The position numbers and the translations under genes were made by a program. Under the pieces are notes generated by a model that saw only the letters and a list, made by a program, of their open reading frames with translations, was not told where the DNA came from and ran no database searches. Below are positions 45,882 to 52,744 of a stretch of 64,000 nucleotides of DNA, piece after piece (within the stretch, counting starts at the first letter, position 1; the number at the start of each line of letters is the position of its first letter). This DNA is from Snodgrassella alvi (GTDB lineage Bacteria > Pseudomonadota > Gammaproteobacteria > Burkholderiales > Neisseriaceae), in NCBI RefSeq assembly GCF_002777855.1, contig NZ_MEIK01000028.1, positions 1 through 64,000 on the forward strand. The letters run 5' to 3'.

Positions 45882-45900
45882 GCAAACAATTATCATTATC
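45882..45900 (-). promoter_or_regulatory. Fur box candidate upstream of entC
   Basis: The 19 bases ending AATTATCATTATC match the classical Fur consensus at 14 of 19 positions by eye. The site is 85-103 bases before the entC start. Confidence 0.7.
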
Positions 45901-45963
45901 AATTGATATGTGTTTATTTAGCAGGTTTGATTGTGTTTGAAGAAAAACTGCCACAGGTTGGTA

Positions 45964-46710
45964 TCAGATGCAGGCGAGGGTGATGATTTCCTGTTGGCTG
46001 AAGCGGTAATGGACAATAGCCAGTTGCGGTGCTGCTGGCTGTGCGTGTACCTGAAAAATAAGCTGGTGGCTATCGGCGGTTTGGTAAGTAATGGCACTGA
46101 AACTGATGAGGTGCTGATATCGGTGAAACCAAGCTTTGATGACGCTTTCTTTGGCCGAAAAGAGTAGTAGTGCCTGCTGTGGGCTAATCTGCGTGGCAAT
46201 GAGCTGCTGTTCGCGCGGATCAAGAAAAAGATTCAGCCTATTTTGGCGAGTATCTAGGTTGTGTTGATGTTGCCGGTGTTCGATGTCGATACCCATATAG
46301 GGCTCTGCAGGCTGTATTTTTTGTACGCTGGCTACGGCTGTGCAGTGCTGGGCATAAATGCTGTGGCTGATACTGCCTTGGAGTGTTTTAGGAAAAAGCG
46401 GTTCTCCGCAGGTACCAGTGGCAAGGGTGATATGCCGATAGCCAAATGGCTGTAATGCATATTGTGCCGCCAGCCGTCCAGCAACGAATTCGAGTTGGCG
46501 TTTGGGTCGGCTGTGGCGGATGGGTTCAGGCAATAAAATGCTGTGTGACTGGCATAGCTCATGTAGTACCGTTGTATCCAAAAAGGGTATGCGAATCTGA
46601 TGGATGACACTGTGGCCGATGTTTAAGGTGCGATGGCTGAACTTTATCGTGGCAGAGGTGTTCCTTCCGGACGCATTTGTGTTGCTGAAAGTATTTTCTT
46701 CTATGTGCAT
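45964..46710 (-). CDS. entD: 4'-phosphopantetheinyl transferase (EntD-like)
   Basis: A 248-residue Sfp/EntD-type enzyme that loads phosphopantetheine onto carrier domains such as the ArCP of EntB. The magnesium and CoA motifs are MGIDIEHR and FSAKESVIKAWFH, with the upstream SRPKRQLEFVAGRLAA and GSISHSIYAQHCTAVAS matching the EntD group. About 65 bases separate it from the annotated end of the preceding ABC gene. The gap shrinks to 21 bases if the frameshift noted there is corrected. It is the last gene of that operon. Confidence 0.92.
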   Translation of the reverse strand: MHIEENTFSNTNASGRNTSATIKFSHRTLNIGHSVIHQIRIPFLDTTVLHELCQSHSILLPEPIRHSRPKRQLEFVAGRLAAQYALQPFGYRHITLATGTCGEPLFPKTLQGSISHSIYAQHCTAVASVQKIQPAEPYMGIDIEHRQHQHNLDTRQNRLNLFLDPREQQLIATQISPQQALLLFSAKESVIKAWFHRYQHLISFSAITYQTADSHQLIFQVHAQPAAPQLAIVHYRFSQQEIITLACI

Positions 46711-46775
46711 AGGGCTCAGCTTTGCTGGATGTTAATCGGCGCTGCATTTTTTAAAGCCTATTTCATCCATCGCTA

Positions 46776-48356
46776 TCAGGACATATTCAGTGTCTGTGTA
46801 GGCTGCCACGGGGCAGAGCTGCGATGAGACACGAATATTAGGGTAGTGCATTGTTCAAGTATGGTGTTTATCAGTTGCTCTTCAGTATGTTCATCCAGAG
46901 CTGAGGTGGCCTCGTCGAGTATCAGTATAGGAGCGTTTTTAATCAGAGCGCGGGCAATGGCCACGCGCTGCTGCTCGCCGCCAGACAGGGCTGAACCTTG
47001 TTGACCAACGCTTTGATTAATGCCGGTTTCTGCACGGTCTATTACGGCACCCAGCTGGCATTTTCTGGCAATGGCCTCGATTTCGGCTTCGCTGGCTTCA
47101 AAGCGGCCGATACGGATGTTTTCTGCCAGTGTGCCGGTAAAGATGATTGGGTTTTGGGCAACATAAGCCATGTTGTTTACCAGTGTTTGAAAGGTTAGTT
47201 GTGGCAGGGGGATGCCGTCCAACCGGATTTCGCCCTGTGTGGGATCGTCAAATCGCATGCACAGTTGCAGCAAGGTGCTTTTGCCGCTGCCGCTGATACC
47301 GGCTACATGTAAACGTGCACCGGCTGGTATATCTGTAGTCACTGCTGTGGAGCTGGGGGTGGCAACGATGTTGTGCAGGCTGATGCGGGGCTGGTGTGGT
47401 GTGCGGGTTTCGGCTGCTTCAGGCAGTACTGGCGGATGAGTAAGCTGCTGGAAATGGCGTAGCGTGGCGATTAAGTCGTTGATACTTAATCCGGCCGTGG
47501 CCAGTTCGCTTAATGGTGCGCCGGCGCGTCCCATCAGCAGTATGGTGGCCAGTATCAGGCGTTCATCACTGATGCCGGACAGGATGCAATACAGTGCCAT
47601 GCCGGCCATGGGCAGGACGTTGGCAATAGTGGCTATCAGGCTGGCCCATGCGGCGCTGCGGTTGATTTTATTCAGTAGGTTTTCCTGTTGTGTCCATTTT
47701 TGCTGAATGGAATCGAGTGCACGGGCTGGGCTGGCGGCGGTGCGCAGCAGGGTGAGGTGCTCAACCAATTCGATGGTGGCGGTGGTGCTTTCTAGCTCGG
47801 TCTGATGGCGGCGGGCATCAGTTTTGTTTAGGTCATACTGTGCCCACAACTGAATAGCAAAAGCGATGGCAATCATGGTTAATGCAACCAGCATGGTACC
47901 GGCATCGGCTACAAACGCCAGCCCGATGCAGATAAATAGGGGCAAACAGGGGGCATGCAAAAATGTTTGTAACTGGTGCGCCGGTATGCTCATGAAGTTG
48001 GGAATTTCCTGTCCGGCGGTTTTGCTGAGCACGGCACGGCGCTGGTCGTTAAACCAGGACAGTTTGGCGCTAGACAGGGCGTGTCCCAGTGCGGCAAATA
48101 AATCACCGGCTAGCCGTACGCCGGTTAGAAAACCGTTGCGGGTGACTACGATGGTGATGATGCTGGCCAGCAGAGCGCTGCAAAGTACCCATTTAGGCGA
48201 TTGCTGGTTGACAATGGCCAGTGCCAGTAAGGTATAGGCGTAAGCTTCTGCGGCGGCAGCCAATATCCAGCCGATGCTGACAATCAGCAGGCGAGGTCTG
48301 GTGGCCGCGGGAATCACTTCTAGTAGATGTGGTTGCTGCGTAGTGGTGGTGTTCAT
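46776..48356 (-). CDS. ABC transporter half-molecule (membrane and ATPase domains), second of a pair
   Basis: A 526-residue protein with five or six membrane helices in the first 300 residues and a C-terminal ATPase: Walker A GISGSGKST, signature LSGGEQQR, Walker B PILILDEATSALDE, H-loop FVSHR. Pairs like this next to catechol siderophore genes export the finished siderophore (BarA/BarB) or import it (YbtP/YbtQ type). The C terminus is odd: it ends 14 residues after the H-loop. One extra base in the GGGG run at 46810-46813 would restore a more typical tail, VAAYTDTEYVLIAMDEIGF, ending at 46732. The ATG overlaps the stop of the partner gene. Confidence 0.9.
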   Translation of the reverse strand: MNTTTTQQPHLLEVIPAATRPRLLIVSIGWILAAAAEAYAYTLLALAIVNQQSPKWVLCSALLASIITIVVTRNGFLTGVRLAGDLFAALGHALSSAKLSWFNDQRRAVLSKTAGQEIPNFMSIPAHQLQTFLHAPCLPLFICIGLAFVADAGTMLVALTMIAIAFAIQLWAQYDLNKTDARRHQTELESTTATIELVEHLTLLRTAASPARALDSIQQKWTQQENLLNKINRSAAWASLIATIANVLPMAGMALYCILSGISDERLILATILLMGRAGAPLSELATAGLSINDLIATLRHFQQLTHPPVLPEAAETRTPHQPRISLHNIVATPSSTAVTTDIPAGARLHVAGISGSGKSTLLQLCMRFDDPTQGEIRLDGIPLPQLTFQTLVNNMAYVAQNPIIFTGTLAENIRIGRFEASEAEIEAIARKCQLGAVIDRAETGINQSVGQQGSALSGGEQQRVAIARALIKNAPILILDEATSALDEHTEEQLINTILEQCTTLIFVSHRSSAPWQPTQTLNMS

Positions 48357-49954
48357 GCCGCGCTCCTGCCATGAGGTAATACCAGTTGTGCATCTGCCTG
48401 TTCAGCCAGTGCTTGCTGATGGGTGACCACAACGATGGTTTTGTGTGTGCTGTGTGCCAGTTCGCACAATGATTGAAAAACTGCTTGTGCATGTTGCTCA
48501 TCAAGGGCGCTTGTGGGCTCATCCAGTAAAATAACGCTGGCTGAGCTGAGAAAGGCACGAGCTATATTCAGACGTTGTTTTTCTCCTCCAGATAGACTGC
48601 TGGCTGGTGTGGCTAAATCTGTACTCAGCTGTGCTTTGGCTAATGCCTCTTGCATGGCTTTTTGGCTGGCTTGCGGTGCGGTAAGTGCTAAGTTGGTGTG
48701 TACGCTGCTGTTAAGTACGTCGTAGCCTTGCGGAATCAGCAGTATGTGTTGGTGAATGGTTGTTTCATGTAGGGCGGTAATATCGGTCTGACCCAGTTGA
48801 ACGGAACCGGCACTCAGGGTGACTAGTCCAGCCAATGCATTTAATAAGCTGGTTTTTCCGGCGCCACTGGGGCCAGTGATAGCGGTAAGGGCACCGGCGG
48901 CAAAGGTATGGCTAAGATCCTGCCATACTGGCTGGTCTTGCTGGAGTAGGGTGGCATGGTGAATAAGCAGTATGGGCGGGTTTTTAATTGCGTGGATTTT
49001 GCCGCGCGGCAACAGTGGCTGTTGCAGAAATTCTTTTAGACGTCCGGCAGCAGCACGTCCAGTGCGTATATAGTCGACGCTATGTCCGAGGCGTAATACC
49101 GGAGTGACGATAGCCAGACTGAATAGTAGGGTGGCTGCCAGTGTGGTGGTATCCGAGGTGTAGCTGACCCAATAGGCAATGGCAAAAGTAGCTACGGCCT
49201 GAAGCAGAGCCACGGCGATGGCGGCCGGTGTAGCGACTTTGGCGACCCAGCGCACCATGTCATGGGTGAAGCGTTCGGTGGACTGTGTATAAGCAGTGAG
49301 GGCGCTGGAGTGCTGGCCGTAGATGCGGTATACGGGAATGCCGCGTACATATTCATCGGCTTTGTTTATGATATCCAGCATGACTTGCATGCGGGCATGT
49401 CCATCACGACGGGTCATGTAGGGCAGCAGAAGTAGATAATACAGGGAGGCGATGACACCGGGCAGCAGTACCCAGATGGCGGACAGGCCGTTAAAGTAAA
49501 ACAGGACAATAATGGATAACAACGGGATAACGGTAAAAACTGCAATTTCAGCCGGCAGATGCGCAAGCATATGGTGCAGGCTGCCAACGTCGTTGGTCAT
49601 CAATTGTTTGAGTGTCTGCTCGTTCTGTCTGGCCAATGTGTTTATGGGTAGGCGGATCAGATGCTGCGCGATACTGCGGCTTAAGACAGCGGCAAAGCGG
49701 CTTTCTGCTTGATGGGCTATCCAGGCAGACCAAGCTGTGAATACGGCACCTGCTGCCCAGCATAGTAGTGCGTATTCGAGCCAGAGCCAGCGGCTATTGC
49801 CGATGAATTTCACCACAAACCATAATGCAGCTAGCATGGCAATACCAGCCATCACCGCGATGGCGGTACCACCAATGAGACCGGGTAAGGCAACGCGCCA
49901 TTGCTGAGCCAGATTCGGGGGCGCATCATGGCCAGACAGGTATGAATCATTCAT
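48353..49954 (-). CDS. ABC transporter half-molecule, first of a pair
   Basis: A 533-residue membrane/ATPase protein. Hydrophobic segments occur near residues 25-80 and 135-180 and around 245-290. The ATPase has Walker A TGPSGAGKTS, signature LSGGEKQR, Walker B VILLDEPTSALDE and H-loop VVTHQ. It should form a heterodimer with the overlapping next gene. It lies 53 bases after entB inside the DHB operon. Compared with Acinetobacter, BarA/BarB-like efflux of the siderophore is the first guess; iron-siderophore import as with YbtP/YbtQ is the alternative. Direction of transport cannot be read from sequence. Confidence 0.9.
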   Translation of the reverse strand: MNDSYLSGHDAPPNLAQQWRVALPGLIGGTAIAVMAGIAMLAALWFVVKFIGNSRWLWLEYALLCWAAGAVFTAWSAWIAHQAESRFAAVLSRSIAQHLIRLPINTLARQNEQTLKQLMTNDVGSLHHMLAHLPAEIAVFTVIPLLSIIVLFYFNGLSAIWVLLPGVIASLYYLLLLPYMTRRDGHARMQVMLDIINKADEYVRGIPVYRIYGQHSSALTAYTQSTERFTHDMVRWVAKVATPAAIAVALLQAVATFAIAYWVSYTSDTTTLAATLLFSLAIVTPVLRLGHSVDYIRTGRAAAGRLKEFLQQPLLPRGKIHAIKNPPILLIHHATLLQQDQPVWQDLSHTFAAGALTAITGPSGAGKTSLLNALAGLVTLSAGSVQLGQTDITALHETTIHQHILLIPQGYDVLNSSVHTNLALTAPQASQKAMQEALAKAQLSTDLATPASSLSGGEKQRLNIARAFLSSASVILLDEPTSALDEQHAQAVFQSLCELAHSTHKTIVVVTHQQALAEQADAQLVLPHGRSAA

Positions 49955-50007
49955 GATTTGGTTTCCTATGGCTGTTTGCCAGTGTTTTGCTAGTGTGGCT
50001 AGAGGTT

Positions 50008-50883
50008 TTAGACCATGGCTGCGGTTTGCTCTGCTTCAATCAGGCGCCACCAGTTGTTTAGTGTGGGCTGCTGTCCCAGTGCTTCGAAGCCGATATGGAT
50101 GTTGTGTTGTTTGAGTTCGGAGGCAAACTGCATGATGCGTAATGAATCCAGTCCATACAGAATTAAGTTTTCTTCGGGGTCTATCGGTTCGGACGCTGTT
50201 TCGAGCAAGGTCTGAATTCTGTGTGTCAACCATGCACGTGTCAGCCCGTCGGTTTCGGGTAGTAAGGCGGCAGTGGTGGTTACCTGCCCGCAGCAACCAG
50301 CTACGTACTCCAGTGCATAGAGCTGTTGTTGCAGGGAAAAATCAGCTAAGGCATCAGCCACAAAAAAAGGCTGAATATCCTGCATAAAGGCTTCGGCAGC
50401 AGTAATCATGCAGCCGATATGCGCGTATACGCCACCGATAATCAGCTGGTCGCGCTGCCATTGCTGCATCAGAGTATGTAATTCGGTACGCTGAAAGGCG
50501 CTATAGCGCCATTTGGTCAGTACGGTATCTTGCGGCAGTGGCGTGAGTGCCGCCACGATGTGCTGTTCTTCTGCCGCGGCGGTGGTGATACCCGGCCCCC
50601 AGACATCGGTAAGAAGCGCACGCTCCTGCGGGCTTTGTTGGTGTGGCTGGGCGGTATAGACTACGGGTATCTGCTGTTGTGCCGCCCAGCTGCGCAGACG
50701 GTGTAAGTTCTGAATCATTGACTGAATCAGCGGACTGTCAGGCTGATAGAAATTCAGAAAATATTTTTGCATGTCGTGGATTAATAGCACCGCGCGGGAG
50801 CTGTCTGGCACCCAGGTGGTTTTATTCTGCGGCAATTGGGTGGCTTCAGGCATGGGATAATCGGTAATTTGTCTAATCGTCAT
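50008..50883 (-). CDS. entB: Isochorismatase with aryl carrier domain
   Basis: A 291-residue bifunctional protein. Residues 1-205 are the isochorismatase, which cleaves isochorismate to 2,3-dihydro-DHB: AVLLIHDMQKYFLNFYQPDS (catalytic Asp), LTKWRYSAFQRT (Lys), GVYAHIGCMITAAEAFM. Residues 215-285 are an aryl carrier domain with the phosphopantetheine serine in ILYGLDSLRIMQF. EntE loads DHB onto this serine, and the NRPS proteins receive it there. It follows entE by 32 bases and precedes the ABC pair. Confidence 0.96.
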   Translation of the reverse strand: MTIRQITDYPMPEATQLPQNKTTWVPDSSRAVLLIHDMQKYFLNFYQPDSPLIQSMIQNLHRLRSWAAQQQIPVVYTAQPHQQSPQERALLTDVWGPGITTAAAEEQHIVAALTPLPQDTVLTKWRYSAFQRTELHTLMQQWQRDQLIIGGVYAHIGCMITAAEAFMQDIQPFFVADALADFSLQQQLYALEYVAGCCGQVTTTAALLPETDGLTRAWLTHRIQTLLETASEPIDPEENLILYGLDSLRIMQFASELKQHNIHIGFEALGQQPTLNNWWRLIEAEQTAAMV

Positions 50884-50915
50884 ACTGTTTCTCTCGTTCT
50901 CTCAGGATTAAATCA

Positions 50916-52529
50916 TCAGGCTGGATGATGCTGTAGGCTTTCGCGCAGGCGTTTTTTATCGGGTTTACCCACGGCTGTGAGCGGCAGGCTGTCTATCATG
51001 CACACCTGATCGGGCAGTTTGTAGTGGGCAATGCCCAGATTGAGCAGATGTCGTTTCAGGCTCAGTGCGGATAACTGCGGATTGTGTGACACAATAAAGG
51101 CACAGCTTTTTTCACCAAAACGCTCATCGCTGACGGCCACCAGTGCCGCGGCGCTGACATCGGGATGGGTAATCAGCAGTTTTTCGATTTCCTCGGCGGC
51201 TATTTTTTCGCCACCGCGGTTAATTTGATCTTTTACGCGTCCGACCACTTTTATATAGCCATTAATGTAACGTTGTACTAAGTCACCCGAGTAGTAGAAA
51301 CCTTCAGCATCAAAAGCCTGAGCGTTGTGCTCTGGACTTTGATAATAGCCACGAAAAGTATAGGGACCACGTGTTTTGAGCATGCCGGTTTCACCGTCCG
51401 GTACGTCGTTGCCGTCTGCATCCACTACGCGTACTTCATCATCTGGACTGATGGGACGCCCCTGTGTGCTGACAATCAGCTCCTCGGTGTCATCCAAACG
51501 TGTGTAATTTACTAATCCTTCTGCCATACCGAATACTTGTTGCAACTGGCAGCCAAATACATGTAATACCTGCCGTGCCACAGACTCTGGAAAGCTGGCT
51601 CCGCCTACCTGAATGAGCTGCAATGAACGGGTTTTCAGCCGTTCTTGTTCTGGCCGCTGCATCCACAGGGATATGGCACTGGGCACAAGGGCGACCATGT
51701 TGATCTGATGCTGCTCAATCAGTGCAAAGCAGTTGGCCGGTTCGGGACTGGGTGCCATCACCACGCAGCCGCCGGCATGAAATACGCCTAGTGCGCCGGG
51801 TGAGCTGAGGATGTAATTGTGCGGAGCCGGCATGGCACAGAGAAAACGTGTGTGTGCGCTGAGGTGACAGATTTCGGCACTGGCGCGAACGCTGTAATCG
51901 TAATCATTATGGGTGCGCGGAATGAGCTTTGGCGTACCAGTGCTGCCTCCAGAGAGCTGGAAAAAGGCAACTTCATCCGCCGGCGTGGGGGCAAATTGGC
52001 TGTAGGAGGCGGGCGGATTGCTGTACCAATCGGCTAAATTTTGGTCACTCTCAAGCGCGTCCTGCATTAGCACCAGTTCGGGAGACAGGTGTTGAGCGGA
52101 CAAGTGTTGAAGAAACTCGTTGTTGTTGAATACTTCATGTCGGCGGGAGGCAATCAGTAGTTTGGGTTTGATCTGGTGGCAAAAACTGCCCAGTTCATGT
52201 TGGCGATGGTTGTACAGAGCATTCAACGGCACGATGCCGGCTTTAAGCAGTGCGAAAAACACAATATAAAATTCGGCGCAGTTCGGCAGCTGCACCAGCG
52301 CTGTGTCACCGCTGGCTAATCCTTGTTCCATCAGTCTGGCGGCCAGAGTATCTGAATAATGATTGAGTTCCTGATAGTTGATGCGGCGCTCTGCACAGAT
52401 AATGGCGGTGGCTAATGGTGACCTTTCTGCCGTTTGGGTCAGTACACGAGTTAACGGTTGATCCAGCCAGTACCCTTGGTCTCGGTAACGGCGGGCAAAT
52501 TCTTCCGGCCAGTGTGTGAAGCTAATCAT
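50916..52529 (-). CDS. entE: 2,3-dihydroxybenzoate-AMP ligase
   Basis: A 537-residue stand-alone adenylation enzyme that activates DHB and transfers it to the EntB carrier. Core motifs are FFQLSGGSTGTPKLIPRTHN (A3), the aryl-acid pocket region HNYILSSPGALGVFHAGGCV, FYYSGDLVQR (A7), NRGGEKIAAEEIE (A8) and LPLTAVGKPDKKRL with the A10 lysine. The length is that of EntE/DhbE/BasE. It is the first gene of the minus-strand DHB operon. Its start lies 143-161 bases from a strong Fur-box-like site shared with the divergent NRPS gene. Confidence 0.96.
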   Translation of the reverse strand: MISFTHWPEEFARRYRDQGYWLDQPLTRVLTQTAERSPLATAIICAERRINYQELNHYSDTLAARLMEQGLASGDTALVQLPNCAEFYIVFFALLKAGIVPLNALYNHRQHELGSFCHQIKPKLLIASRRHEVFNNNEFLQHLSAQHLSPELVLMQDALESDQNLADWYSNPPASYSQFAPTPADEVAFFQLSGGSTGTPKLIPRTHNDYDYSVRASAEICHLSAHTRFLCAMPAPHNYILSSPGALGVFHAGGCVVMAPSPEPANCFALIEQHQINMVALVPSAISLWMQRPEQERLKTRSLQLIQVGGASFPESVARQVLHVFGCQLQQVFGMAEGLVNYTRLDDTEELIVSTQGRPISPDDEVRVVDADGNDVPDGETGMLKTRGPYTFRGYYQSPEHNAQAFDAEGFYYSGDLVQRYINGYIKVVGRVKDQINRGGEKIAAEEIEKLLITHPDVSAAALVAVSDERFGEKSCAFIVSHNPQLSALSLKRHLLNLGIAHYKLPDQVCMIDSLPLTAVGKPDKKRLRESLQHHPA

Positions 52530-52671
52530 TTATCAGCCTTTTGTGCTTAACCGGCTAAAGCAGGCAAAGAGTGTTGATTTATTGTTACTTTATTGCTGCT
52601 GCAACGTTCTGTTGACTGTCTGCTCAGCGGTTTCTGTTGATGAGTTTACTTTTGTTTTTAATTAAACAAAT

Positions 52672-52690
52672 GAAACTGGTAATCATTTTC
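52672..52690. promoter_or_regulatory. Fur box in the entE/NRPS divergent promoter
   Basis: GAAACTGGTAATCATTTTC matches the 19-base Fur consensus at 15 of 19 positions by eye, and lies within the wider repeat AAATGAAA...TTTCATTT. It is between divergent siderophore genes and could repress both. Confidence 0.8.
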
Positions 52691-52744
52691 ATTTACATGT
52701 ATCATCGTCAAAAATCGTAAATTTGTCAACAGAGTAAAGAAATA

